A stretch of 64,000 nt of DNA from Penelope pileata (GCA_013396635.1 WBMW01001708.1:1492105-1556104); one strand, 5' to 3'. Numbered from the stretch's first letter, positions 1 through 10,736 are shown. The notes: generated by a model from the sequence alone, not told the origin. Translations and numbers: made by a program.

Positions 1-957
1 TGTTATCTTGGGGGCAATTTTGTATGGAATGCACGAGATCAGTTGGAGATACATACGCTGCATATGCACATGTTTATGTCTGCATATCAGTAATTGTGTT
101 TTTGCTTTGGCTTTGCCATTAGTACAAAATCAGACCTGTGGTGATGTTGCTGTATTCTTATTCAATTATATACTATGTAATTACTCTTGTAGTCTATGCT
201 ACTCAGAATACTGATGTGTTAGGGATATGATCAGCAGTTCCCAGGCACAAAACACTTGCCAGTGTAATCTTCTAGATATTGAATATCAGTTCAGATAACA
301 GAGTCAGCACAGATTACTACTGTGTAACAGAAAAAGTCCTCATGCATCAGATGTTTGCATCTCAACTGATACAGGTCTTTTAAACTTTTATAAATTTTCT
401 TATTTCAGTCTTCATCCTGATATTTATTTCCCTCCAGTATGTGTGTTCTGTTCCTCTCCTACTGTTTCTTGATGTTAGTATTCCGTCATATAGCAGTACT
501 TTTTCACATTAGGAGCTGTGCTCTGTCACAGGATTTTAGCAGTTTGTGGCATTAAGCATTGCTAGATCGAGCTGCTTTGTGATGAGGGAAGGGGGCAGGA
601 AGAGGAAAATATATGAACCAACCACTGCCCTCTCAACCAGTTATCTTGAGAGATATACACCGGATGATCTTTGTCTCCAAATTATGGCTCAAGCACAGCT
701 CTCCCCTCAGATCTGCTGTTAGTCCCCAAGTGGGGACTATTATTACTCTTTCCGTGCTGTTTGGCAAGATTTTTACCAAGAAGCTGCCTTTCTTTCCGTC
801 AGCTTGGCAGCTGTCTGTCATATATTTAAGCTGAGAGATCTTTGCTGATTCTTGGCCAGTTTTCTCCCCAGCAGCTGACCCTGTCTCTCACCCTTGGATA
901 TGTGACTTCCATGATCTGTAGAAGTGGATGATCTTGACATCTGTTCTTTCTAAGCAG

Positions 958-1122
958 ATCTTTCATATCCCATCCCTTCACGATTCCTGCAGGCAGTTGC
1001 ACTCGATCGATACTTCCTATTGCCTTCCACACTTCCCCAGCACTTTGTGTGAGCTTCTGACCATGTGCTCGTCCACTGAGACAAGAGATTCTCCTGCTTG
1101 GTGCTTCTGTTTGTTTGACTCT
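958..1122 (+). other. Candidate exon, 55 codons, unknown gene
   Basis: A strong pyrimidine-rich acceptor (ttctttctaagcag) ends at 957, and a donor (GACTCT followed by GTAAGC) begins at 1123. The 165-nt interval is open in phase 0 and a multiple of three. Its reading begins IFHIPSLHDSCRQL and ends WCFCLFDS, which is Cys/Ser-rich and matches no family I recognise. If joined directly to the next candidate exon at 1228 it would stop after two codons (TGC TGA), so it is either an alternative end or not an exon. Chance is a real alternative. Confidence 0.25.
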
Positions 1123-1227
1123 GTAAGCTGATTGCTGGATAAGAAGTGAGCTAACAGCACAAATGGGGAAGTCAGTATGACTTAAAATACTGTAATGTCA
1201 AGAGTGTTCGCTGTGTTCTCTCTTCAG

Positions 1228-1318
1228 TGCTGAGTACCCAGACGAAGACTGACTCTTTTCTGCTGAAAGTACTTCAACTGGCCCAAAATAGGGACCTTAG
1301 CTGTTATCAGTTACAAAG
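1228..1318 (+). other. Candidate internal exon, 91 nt, unknown gene
   Basis: A good acceptor (tgttctctcttcag) ends at 1227 and a good donor (ACAAAG followed by GTAAGA) begins at 1319. Only one of three frames is open. It reads LSTQTKTDSFLLKVLQLA and then ends CYQLQ, entering in phase 1 and leaving in phase 2. The exit phase fits the candidate exon at 3413. I do not recognise the protein. Splice signals plus an open frame are the only support. Confidence 0.3.
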
Positions 1319-2864
1319 GTAAGAATTGACTTTTTCCTGTTAGTCTTCTTTTAATTTTTTTTTTCCTCTGGGGAGGTGGGGACATTTGGTGGAAAATACC
1401 CAGAGCTGTGCCAGCAGGTCTCTGAAGATTGATGTTAGCTGTGTTTTGTGTCTTCCGTGTGGTATTTTGTGTCCTTCCTAGCAACATCACAACTATAGAC
1501 TCTTCATCATTGACAGAACAGTGATTGATTCTTCTTGGTTTTGCCTTCTACCTTCAAGGCCTAGACTTTCTCCTTGAGCCATTCACTTAACTCCCTTTCC
1601 ATCCTACACATTATCTGCTGGGCTTATGCACACCTCTATAGCCTTAGCTCTTCATTTTTAATTTTAGATTCTGAAGTTCAGATCATTTGTATAATAAGAC
1701 ATAATCTAAAGTTCAACAGAGAAAAAAATCATAATCTCAGTGAAGCTACGCTGGGTCAGAGTAACTAAATATCTATTTGGAGCTGCTTGGATCCAGGGTG
1801 GAGAGCACCCTTCTAGAATCATTGTTAGATATTCATTAGACTTCTAAAACTCTATTGATAAGATATTAGACCATCATCTTAAGAACATTATACAGTTATT
1901 TGGAGATATTTCAAAACAAAAGTTCTTCCTGGCATGAAATTGTATAACTATAAATCTTCTCTTACTGTCATTTTTGCCACTTTCTAACACTGTTCGAGAA
2001 ATTCAAAGCAATTTCTCTGCTCTTTAGAATCTCAAACCGAGCTGAAAAATGAAATGTGTTAAATCTATGCTTGCTACGTTATAAATACATACTTCTTTTG
2101 GGATTACATTGTTGCTATGGCAATGCACAGTCTTCAGTCTTTAACTGGATATATCCAATACCATTCGTGTGGCAGAGTGATTTGCTAGTAATTACAACCC
2201 CTGGTACCTTCAGCATTATACATCTCAGAGCAACGTGAGGAGCATTCCTCTTTGCATCTCTCATTCCTTGCTCGAACAGGAGTAGTATAGCAGGACACTG
2301 TGTTTGTCTCTTCCTATGGAACTTGATTGCACAGAACCTAAGCATGCAGGGAGGCCAGGGTGTAACATTCCTGTTGGCACTGCTTCAGGATGCAGAACTC
2401 AGATGGCTTTCGTGTCCCAAGGCCAACTGGTGCAGCAAGGCTTGTAGTGAAATTCTTTTCTCCCTGAAACTGAGCAGCCCTGTCCAAACTTCCTAGTGGG
2501 AATGATCCTGACCAGTGTTAATTCCTGAACCATGCCTTGGCAGCATCTTGGAGAGTTGTAATCGGCATGAGCCAAAACTGTGCAGAGACTGCACGGGTAA
2601 TTTAACAGCATGGACAGTCGCAGGGCACTGTTCAGGACCTGTTTGCTAGAGTAGGTGAAAGTACTGTTTCTGAGCAACTTTCCCAATATGTCACCTTTGC
2701 ACCTGCTCTGTTTGCCTGTGCTTGTCATGCAGGGAGAAACATAAAAACAGTTTCTGCAGCACCTTAACTTGAAACAGAATGGCTAGCTGGGGATTAAATA
2801 ATGTACTGGTATTGTTGCAGGCAAAGCTAATTTGAACAGACCATGCTCTCAGTATAAGAGAAAT

Positions 2865-2894
2865 ACTTCTTTTTTTTTAATGAAAAAAAGAAGT
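2865..2894. repeat. Perfect 12-bp inverted repeat (hairpin)
   Basis: Arms ACTTCTTTTTTT (2865-2876) and AAAAAAAGAAGT (2883-2894) are exact reverse complements separated by a 6-nt loop. It is AT-rich and low complexity. A role as a transcription or replication signal is not indicated by its surroundings. Confidence 0.7.
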
Positions 2895-3179
2895 TACCAT
2901 CCAGCTTTCATGCTTTTCTGATGTTTGAAACTTCTTGTGCTCATGTTCTGATATCCGTAGGCCCTTCCTAGGGCTGTATATGCAAGCAAAATCTCAGTGT
3001 GTGTTCTAATTCTCTGGAAGCCATTGTGCAGATGAGATTTCATATCATTCTGGGGTTTCTTGCTTTTTTTATTCCTTCCTTATTTATTCATCCATCACCT
3101 TCACAAATAATATGGTTTCTGGTGTTCTGCTGCTGTTGGTTAATATCATGTGAGAAAACATTTGATTTTTTTTATGCAG

Positions 3180-3191
3180 GAGATACACTTG
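3180..3191 (+). other. Candidate 12-nt microexon
   Basis: The 12-nt segment GAGATACACTTG is bounded by a T-rich tract ending in TATGCAG and by a donor GTAAGT. It is a multiple of three and adds no stop when placed between the candidate exons at 1228 and 3413. A TGC triplet lies between the pyrimidine tract and the AG, and ctgctgctg lies about 50 nt upstream. Both resemble the UGC motifs known near neural SRRM4-dependent microexons. Similar AG...GT coincidences exist elsewhere in the window (for example 19415-19430), so confidence is low. Confidence 0.2.
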
Positions 3192-3412
3192 GTAAGTGCT
3201 ATTTTGCTCTCCCTGAACAGAGTTTAGCCACTGGCCTTGGGCAGAGGTCAAGTGGGGAGGAACACTGTTTTGAATATGTGCTGGGATAGCAAACACCATG
3301 CCACCAACGCGTTTCAGTATAATAAATTTGAAGATAAACTTGCAAAAATTATTTTCTTTGAGATCTTGATTGTGATTGCTTTTGGAAATCTCACCTGTTT
3401 TTACATCTGCAG

Positions 3413-3508
3413 GAAAGAGTCGTTACTGCCTACTGTACTGCATGAGGCCAACACACTCCATGCCAAGGAAAAATTCTGAGATTACCACACAGAAAGGGCT
3501 CCCAGAAA
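3413..3508 (+). other. Candidate exon, 96 nt (or terminal coding segment), unknown gene
   Basis: An excellent acceptor (ctgtttttacatctgcag) ends at 3412 and a fair donor (CAGAAA followed by GTGAGT) begins at 3509. Entered in phase 2 from the exon ending at 1318, it reads KESLLPTVLHEANTLHAKEKF and stops with TGA at 3477-3479. The alternative frame entered in phase 1 is open throughout. No AATAAA signal is visible close downstream, which weakens the idea that it is a last exon. No family was recognised. Confidence 0.28.
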
Positions 3509-4036
3509 GTGAGTTTGTAATTCTTCAGCTCTCGAAATTCTTCCCAGTTTGCTAAAAAGAACACGGAAGTATTCAAATTGTTACTTCTGAAAACACTTTT
3601 TGTTCTTGTGCTCATAAACATCTGGATAGAACTATATCTCTGCCTGCTTTAGGTGCTCTTTTAGTTGTGCTGTATTATGCATATTATTGGAAAAAAAAAG
3701 TAAAAAGCAAACTCTTCTTCAAGCTTATTTATACTTCTATGTGTTCATTTGCAGGACTGACAAAAATTGCACAGTATGCGAAATGAGGACATCTTTCCAC
3801 TGGTTTTGAATATAATCTGGTATTATAAAATTTGCTTGATGTTATCTGTCTAATTTGTAGGCTGATATATGCAAATCAAAAGCACTAAGTATTGTGTCTG
3901 GGTAATAGCCAGAAATTCTGAATTGCAGTCAATGAGGAGGAAATTAGATGCTTTATAGGGCTTTGTCCATTTCTTCTGTAATTTTTCAGTACTGTGCAAA
4001 GTTCTGAGGCTGAACAGCATTCCTGTTAATGGATTT

Positions 4037-4062
4037 TGTGTGTGTGTGTGTGTGTGTGTGTG
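4037..4062. repeat. (TG)13 microsatellite
   Basis: Uninterrupted TG dinucleotides run for 26 nt. Such tracts are usually length-polymorphic. Confidence 0.95.
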
Positions 4063-4566
4063 AAGAGAAACATATAAAAATTAGTTATGATTTATCTGAG
4101 GGGGTACCCTGATTGTTGGAAGTGTCTCCTGGCTCTCAGAACAAACAGAGGTTGTATGAACCTTGAAAAATCAGCTTCAAGGTCCTTTATCAAGCTGTTG
4201 TGGTTCAAAAAAGAAAATGATTTTTTTTTTGGTTTGTACTTAATCAGGTCTTCCAGAGACTTACTTTCTATGCAGAGATGACATTGAGAATGCTCTTTTA
4301 CTTTTGCTCTTACACTGTAGTGATGCAAATGAGAATCTGAGCAGGTTTACTTACCTGGCACTGCAGTCTACAGCACAGTGTAGGCACGGTGGTTCTGATC
4401 ATTTCAGCATGCACTCGTATCATTTATTGCAGTTGCATCTGTCCTTGTGGTGTCAGTACTGTGGAGTCTGTGGGAAACTTTGGAAGGACCGAGGCTGTGG
4501 AGCCGTGAAGATGGAAGGCAAACATTGCAGCTGACAAAACAGGGATCCTCCTGCCAGCCCTTGTAC

Positions 4567-4571
4567 CCATT
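4567..4571. repeat. Left target-site duplication, CCATT
   Basis: CCATT directly precedes the TG start of the LTR element and is repeated at 6234-6238 directly after its CA end. A 5-bp duplication is the length typical of ERVL (class III) integrations. Confidence 0.75.
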
Positions 4572-4788
4572 TGTCGTGGTTTGACTCAGCAGATAGCTAA
4601 GTTCCACACAGTTATTCACTCACCCTCCCCCCTCCCCAAATGGGACGGGGGAGAGAAGTAGAGAGATATGCAGTAAAATGCGTAGGTTGAGATAAATGCT
4701 ATTTACTAAAATAGTAAAGAAAACAAAAGAAATAACAGTACATATATATATATATACAAAGAGGATACGCAGAGCAAGGGCTCACAGC
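4572..4788 (-). repeat. 3' LTR, 3' portion (5' part deleted)
   Basis: This is the retained downstream part of the 3' LTR of the minus-strand element. It ends abruptly at about 4788, where Gag-like sequence begins instead of the LTR sequence seen at the equivalent point (5918) in the right copy. It carries a TA microsatellite at about 4743-4756 that is shorter than in the other LTR. Adding the missing part from the right copy suggests a complete LTR of roughly 530 bp (inference). Confidence 0.8.
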
Positions 4789-5149
4789 ATCTTATGTCAT
4801 CTGGATTGTGGTTGTAGGAATCATCATCCAAGTCAATACTATACATCATCTCTAGCACAGCTAATTCCCTCAGAAACTGGATAGCTTGTTCTATACAGGT
4901 CCATTTGCCTGGGTCGCACACCAGGTCGTCTTTGAGGGGATATCTGTCCTTCACTGCCTTCAAGAGTCACCGCCACAAGTTGAGGGTCTCTGTCTCTCCT
5001 CCTATTCTTTTGTCAATGCCACTTACTTTGGAGAGAGATCCCAGCTGTCTGGCTTCGCTGCCTGCTAATTCAATGTTGCTGGCTCCACTGTCCCAGCACC
5101 GGAGCAACCAGGCAGCAATGTTTTCACCAGGACAACGGCTGTAATCTTT
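4789..5149 (-). pseudogene. Truncated, broken retroviral gag fragment (ERVL-like)
   Basis: Read on the minus strand, this segment has a Gag-like composition, including the motif WLLRCWDSG (about 5110-5084) and, further on, a stretch rich in Leu, Glu and Asp. An in-frame TGA at 4969-4967 interrupts it, probably a CGA that decayed by CpG deamination. Past that stop the frame runs on into the 3' LTR across the deletion junction near 4788. The upstream end is lost in the N gap. Gag forms the particle core in ERVL-type elements. This copy is truncated at one end and stopped in the middle, so it is not functional. Confidence 0.7.
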
Positions 5150-5788
5150 NNNNNNNNNNNNNNNNNNNNNNNNNNNNNNNNNNNNNNNNNNNNNNNNNNN
5201 NNNNNNNNNNNNNNNNNNNNNNNNNNNNNNNNNNNNNNNNNNNNNNNNNNNNNNNNNNNNNNNNNNNNNNNNNNNNNNNNNNNNNNNNNNNNNNNNNNNN
5301 NNNNNNNNNNNNNNNNNNNNNNNNNNNNNNNNNNNNNNNNNNNNNNNNNNNNNNNNNNNNNNNNNNNNNNNNNNNNNNNNNNNNNNNNNNNNNNNNNNNN
5401 NNNNNNNNNNNNNNNNNNNNNNNNNNNNNNNNNNNNNNNNNNNNNNNNNNNNNNNNNNNNNNNNNNNNNNNNNNNNNNNNNNNNNNNNNNNNNNNNNNNN
5501 NNNNNNNNNNNNNNNNNNNNNNNNNNNNNNNNNNNNNNNNNNNNNNNNNNNNNNNNNNNNNNNNNNNNNNNNNNNNNNNNNNNNNNNNNNNNNNNNNNNN
5601 NNNNNNNNNNNNNNNNNNNNNNNNNNNNNNNNNNNNNNNNNNNNNNNNNNNNNNNNNNNNNNNNNNNNNNNNNNNNNNNNNNNNNNNNNNNNNNNNNNNN
5701 NNNNNNNNNNNNNNNNNNNNNNNNNNNNNNNNNNNNNNNNNNNNNNNNNNNNNNNNNNNNNNNNNNNNNNNNNNNNNNNNNNNNNNNN
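5150..5788. other. Assembly gap (639 N)
   Basis: The gap sits between the gag remnant and the 5' LTR, exactly where two near-identical LTR segments would confuse short-read assembly. It hides the end of the 5' LTR and any remaining internal sequence. A full ERVL interior of several kilobases would not fit if the gap size is real. Confidence 1.
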
Positions 5789-6233
5789 GATATGCAGTAA
5801 AATGCGTGGGTTGAGATAAATGCTATTTACTAAAATAGTAAAGAGAACAAAAGAAATAACAGTACATATATATATATATATATATACAAAGAGGATACGC
5901 AGAGCAAGGGCTCACAGCCACTGGTGACCCTTCCTCCCAGCTAGCCCCTTCCGTAACGAAGAGCACCCCGAAACCCAACGAACCAATCCCATGGTGTTAT
6001 ATGGGATGGAATAGCTCTTTGGTCAATTTGGGTCAGCTGCCCTGGTCCTGTCCCCTCCCAGTTCCCAGCTCCTTATGCCCCCCTTAACTATCTCACTGGC
6101 AGAGGAATGCAGAAGTGAGTTATGTCCTCGGCTCCGTTCAACGCTGCCAGGATGTTATCAGTATCTCTGAGGCACCAAGGCAGCTTCATACTAGACACTA
6201 TGAGAAGCGTAACTTCTGTTAGAAACTACGACA
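5789..6233 (-). repeat. 5' LTR (3' part in gap)
   Basis: This is the upstream portion of the 5' LTR of the minus-strand provirus, ending at 6233 with AAACTACGACA. It contains a TA tract at about 5863-5886, longer than in the other LTR. The block at 5789-5918 is nearly identical to 4665-4788, and that match shows the two are LTRs of one insertion. Confidence 0.85.
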
Positions 6234-6238
6234 CCATT
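6234..6238. repeat. Right target-site duplication, CCATT
   Basis: This matches CCATT at 4567-4571 on the other side of the element and marks the integration site. Confidence 0.75.
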
Positions 6239-9200
6239 GCATGCGCATCTCAAATGAAGGCTCTTGAAACTTCTTGATACCCAGGATCAATTGTCAAGCA
6301 GCACCACTGGTTTAGGTCTGATATGCATTTATGGAAAAACAAATAAACAAACAACCAGAACCCTGCCCCTGCCTTTGGCTGTTTGGAGACAAAGTAGCAG
6401 TCAGATGAAATTAGATAAATGGCATAGAAAGTTCCTATGAACCAGCTTTCCTCTCACTTCCTCTCCTCCACGTTAGGGTCTGGGTAAGTTGACGTTCTTG
6501 CTGAATCAGCGGGTGAACCAGCTCCAGAGCGACTGACACACCAATAGAAACGATGTGCCGAGAGGAAGAGAGCTGTAGGGCAGGACAGCTCAACCCAAGC
6601 TGCAGATCTACAACAGCACTGCGTGCTGCCAGGGTTTCAGGTGGTGGAAGAGAATTTATTTCTGTAACCACTCATGTACCAGATGGCATCTGACAGCCCA
6701 GAGGGGGAGCGCAGGCATCTGACCATGCAACTGCTCTCCTTCAGCATTAAGATTCGTCAGTCTTTGTTGCTGTTACATTCTCCCACTGGGGACCAGAAAT
6801 TTCTCTCATTAACCTCATTATCTCACCTGAGTCCAGCCAGCTAGGCTTTCCTGGCAGGCTTGCAGTCTTCCCTGCAAATTTCCCAACGTAAGGCCCTTTC
6901 AACTGCAGTTTTGCTGCAAACAATGCAATTTATGTGTCTACTGTCATTTCCTCATGTAGTACTCTATTCTCCGTTGTGTTAATTGCATTGTGCTGTTGAT
7001 TAAATTAACAAGTATGCAGCAGGGTCAAATTCAATCTAATAAAAGAGTTGAGCAGAAACTGAACAATCAACTTAATGCATGCTCAGGAAATTGAGCAGAA
7101 AGCTGAAGAAGTATGGAGGGAAAAAAGGAAGGATGAGAACAAGAGGTGGAATATGGAGGAATGAAGAGAAGGGCAGCAGAGAGGCACAGGAGGAGCTGCA
7201 GAGGCATGGGCAAAAGGTATGTAAAAGAAAGTACAAAAGTAACTGTGAAGAAGCATAACGAGTGCTGGGATACCAGATGTCAGCAACAACTACAAATACT
7301 TGGGCATCCAGAAGTGAAAGAACATTGATTTTTGTGGATTTTTCCTTAAATCCTGGAAGAATTTTTTAAAATTTTGAGAGTCCTAGGTAAGAATATGTGT
7401 ATACACACAAACAAGAAATAATGTTGTTGGTCTGAGAAATTACAATATCCTGGTTTAACATATGAATTTTTTATAGAAGGAAATTTAGTCCCCAAAATAC
7501 ATCTTCTGTAGGTTTTCCAGATAGTGGCTGCAAAATACTTACAGATTGTGTGAAAAATCTACATGAAATGCTTCACAATAAGTTTAACATTAACAGAGAA
7601 AGAGAGAGAACAATAGTTGTTTTCACAGATAGCTTTATTCTATATTAAAATATATGAGTGCTTGGTAATATTGCTAACAGCAAGCTTGAATAAATATTTT
7701 TAAAATGCCAGCGACTCCTATAATTTTCCCCATGCACCAGTTTTTTTGACACAATTTTTCACTTGAATTTAAAATCTTTTAAAATCTCTATATATTGCAT
7801 TTGAAATTTCAGCAGAAAAGTTATCTAAGTAGATAAAGCTGTCATGCTTCAGTTATGACAACTACAATCCATACAACCAAGGTTTAAAGCAAAGTTTTAT
7901 AGTTACTTCATAAACTTAGGAACGTGCTGTGGGAATGTATAATGGATAAATTGATTCAACCTGTGTTTAAGGAATAGCTAGGGCAAGTCCTGTGGTGGGC
8001 TGTGTCCACAGCTTGTGCTATTTGTGCTGAGCTGCAGGTAGGGCTTGTAAATGTGGAGCACTTACATCCTGCTAGGGAAAGAAGAAAGTGGCTGATGTGT
8101 TTGTGACCCTCTTCTGCTGTCCAGCTTGAGGATGCACAAAACCTTTAAGTACGTAGGGTCATATTCTCAAAGGTATTTAGGTGCCCATTAGTCTGTGAAA
8201 TTAGTAATTTAGATGCTTACATGTCTCTGAAAAAAAATGTTAACAGTCTAATGGACAGGAATTAACATGGGAAGGATAACTTGGACTCTCATAAAAGTTT
8301 TCACAATATTGCTTGTCCTTATGATGGCTGCATTTGCCTCCCAGGGTTAAAACAAAACCAAGAGCAAAACCATGATGCCTTACTGTCTGAAATAGTTCTT
8401 TTATTTTTGAGCAGGCTGTTATTAATACTTGATTTTATGGAGAGTCAAGCTACAAAAGCGTAGCAACAGTAGGAGAACTTTGACTTTGTTTTTTTTGAAG
8501 TGTGTCACTAATCCTCAGAGCTGCAACGAAAAGTTTAAAAATGTCTGGAGCCTCAAAGGTCATATTTGTGATCTTAGAGAATCAAAGGAGAAAAATAAGA
8601 ATAACTCCACATTGCAGTGCTATTAAAATTATAAATACACTTACAGTAATATCACAGGGTAGGGGAGGCTGATTCGTGAGGTTTTTAGGTTTGAGAGTTT
8701 TGTAGTAATGCTTGATGCTACTTCATAAACCTTGCTTTGCATTTTGCACCATTATTGATAAAAATAATCTACAGAAAGAAAAGGAACGAGTTTAGATTTA
8801 AAATACTAAATTTGAAGATCAGTGATAATGTAGAAAACAATTGTGCATAAGAGAATTAATTATATGTATGGTAGATTTTATTCCCCCTCAGACACCTGTT
8901 AATTTAATGAAGAGCAGCCAAGAAGTCTGCTCACTTCTGATACCTAGTGCTAAAATCCTTCTAGAGAAATCCTCCCATTTTTCCCCTTTTTAAACTTTCA
9001 ATACCGTACTAGCAATGGAAAATGTTACAACAGTTTTTTGATAGAAACATATTTATAAGTAACTTTCTTACTTGTTCATTCAAAGGGCAGATTACAGAAA
9101 TTGCTGCTGGAAAGAGTGTCACAGACCCTCTGCTTTTTTTAGGGGGGGATTTATTACTGTGGGGGGAATTCTGCTTCCCCTGCCCATTTGCCATCAATGC

Positions 9201-9879
9201 CTCTTTCTGATTTAGTGACAATGTTGTTAACCCCAGCAGCCTCATTCCTGGATCTGCCTCCTTCCATACCATCCTGGAGGGATCCACGGGGCAGTTATGT
9301 ATAGCATTAAAGAAGAGGGTTCATATCTTCGTTGGAATCTGTATGATTTTAGACGGGTGCCTTCAGATCATGCAGCTGAATTAGCTTTGTATCTGCTAAT
9401 TCCTGAGACCTCCAGAAGAGGGAAAATAAATCTGAGCTTCTGTATTTCTCCAAGATAGCCATTCCATACTGTTTTTTTTTTCTCAGGAGATAAGGAGAAT
9501 TCCATGGAAAACACTTCTCCCTCTCCCCCCAGTGCTTATAAATCATTTTTTATAGAATCTTGTGAGGTCTGTTGGCAGTGATTGCAGTGTGCACCATGTG
9601 AATATACAGATGCACAGCTCCAAACCCAGGGAAAATCTGTGTTTAAATGATGTGAGCAAAGGTGTGGGGCTGTAACAGGGCTGGTGTCCCCCTCAGATAC
9701 CTGTAAAGAGGGACAGAGATTGCCAAGGGGAAAAGAGTCACAGGCTTGTAGTTTGATCCAGAAAACATGCTCGTTCCCACGAGTATGAAGGCCAAGTGCT
9801 GTTTTAAGGCAACAACACCTCGCATTGAGGAGATTCGCTGCCCAGAACTCAGCCCTGGGAGCAGAGGTGGCATTGCCGC
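6239..9879. other. Upstream flank of the CpG island gene; nothing recognised
   Basis: This is AT-rich unique sequence. Open frames are short and overlapping on both strands, without domain resemblance. A small purine-rich stretch (7598-7612) and short homopolymers are the only compositional features. Distal promoter elements could be present but none can be called by eye. Confidence 0.5.
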
Positions 9880-10620
9880 AGGTTGCAAACGCTGGCAACC
9901 AGGCAGCCCCGGGGGAAGCGGCTCGGGAAAGCTTTTCCTTTCTTGATACTCTGTAACGCGAAAATCGTTTGCCTGCAGGGTGTGATCTGCCTCTTTCCCT
10001 CGGCTTTTGGGGAGGGAGGGAGTGGAAAAATGCCCGTCCAGGAGCGGAGCGGGGCCCCACTGGCTCGGCTGCCCTGGAATCAGCCCGTGAGGTGAGGAAG
10101 GGACCCGCGCTGCGCTTGTGTGCGTGTTCGTGGCAAGGAGAACCCCGCCGCGTGCCCACCGCCGTGCTGCGGGCGGGCAGAGCCGCGCTCCCCTCAGCCC
10201 CGACCCCTCTGCCCCGCTCCCCAGGCCCTGCAGAGCCGTGCCCGGCGCGGGTGAAAGTTGGACTTTTTGCTCGCTCTGCACTTCCTGTGGAGCCGCCCGG
10301 GGCTTTCGGCAGCGCCCGGGCACTCCCCGCCTCCCCGGGGCTCCCGCCCGGTGCGGGGCTCCGCGGAGCAAGGCGGCGGGGGAGGGCCGGGCCCGGCTCG
10401 GTGCTGGGAGCCCCCGGGCACCATCCCCTTAGGATTTGTCTTTTATTTTTTAATTTTTGGGGGGTTAATTTCTCTCGAGGAGAGCACGAGCGAAGGGAAG
10501 GAAACTTTCTTACCCCCCCAGGATGCTCCGGATATTTTTGAAAGGGCGGAAGGGTGAGAAAAGCGAGCAGCGCTCTGAGGGCATCCCGTGCTCGAGAAGG
10601 TCCCCCTGACACCTCGCTGC
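9880..10620 (+). promoter_or_regulatory. CpG island promoter
   Basis: GC content and CpG density rise sharply against AT-rich surroundings, peaking at 10080-10420. GC boxes (GGGCGG or CCGCCC) occur at 10171-10176, 10293-10298 and 10544-10549, and an ETS-type CACTTCCTG lies at about 10279-10287. No convincing TATA box is visible, so initiation is probably dispersed. The island lies just upstream of the coding exon at 10827-10925, which supports a plus-strand promoter. Divergent transcription is possible. The exact start site and any non-coding first exon cannot be placed. Confidence 0.8.
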
Positions 10621-10700
10621 CGGGATTAAAGGCTGGAGCTGGAGAAACTCCTCCCCTTCCCTCTGCTTCTTCCACCCCCAACCCCTTATTTCCTAAGACC

Positions 10701-10736
10701 TTAAAAAAAAAGAAGGAAAAGAAAAAAGAAATTAAG
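10701..10736. repeat. A/purine-rich tract in presumed 5' UTR
   Basis: An A-rich stretch (runs of A broken by G) lies between the CpG island and the coding exon. If transcribed from the island it is an A-rich segment of the 5' leader. A T-rich tract at 10439-10460 precedes it. Confidence 0.6.

Larger units (their letters stand above)
1..4571. other. Left flank: non-repetitive DNA with scattered exon-like segments
   Basis: This AT-rich stretch contains no recognisable gene and no recent transposon. Four segments have plausible splice acceptors and donors (958-1122, 1228-1318, 3180-3191, 3413-3508) and are listed separately. A TG microsatellite lies at 4037-4062 and a 12-bp-arm inverted repeat at 2865-2894. 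The remaining short open frames on both strands overlap one another and show no family resemblance, so I treat them as chance frames. Confidence 0.5.
4572..6233 (-). mobile_element. ERVL-like endogenous retrovirus, internally deleted, minus strand
   Basis: The element begins TGTCGTGGTTT and ends AAACTACGACA, which are inverted repeats with one mismatch and give the TG...CA ends of a retroviral LTR. A 5-bp duplication (CCATT) flanks it. Its sequence resembles a widespread avian LTR family, with a block around GGTCAATTTGGGTCAGCTGCCCTGG at about 6020-6045. In sense (minus) order it has the 5' part of the 5' LTR (6233-5789), a gap, a Gag remnant (about 5149-4789) and the 3' part of the 3' LTR (4788-4572). 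The shared LTR block (4665-4788 versus 5789-5918) differs by two substitutions and the length of a TA tract, so insertion was fairly recent. No intact coding capacity is visible. Confidence 0.85.

Noticed and set aside
9969..10557. Plus-strand frames of 99-190 codons inside the CpG island
   Set aside because: Several overlapping frames are open at once, all rich in Pro, Gly, Ala and Arg, as expected from base composition.
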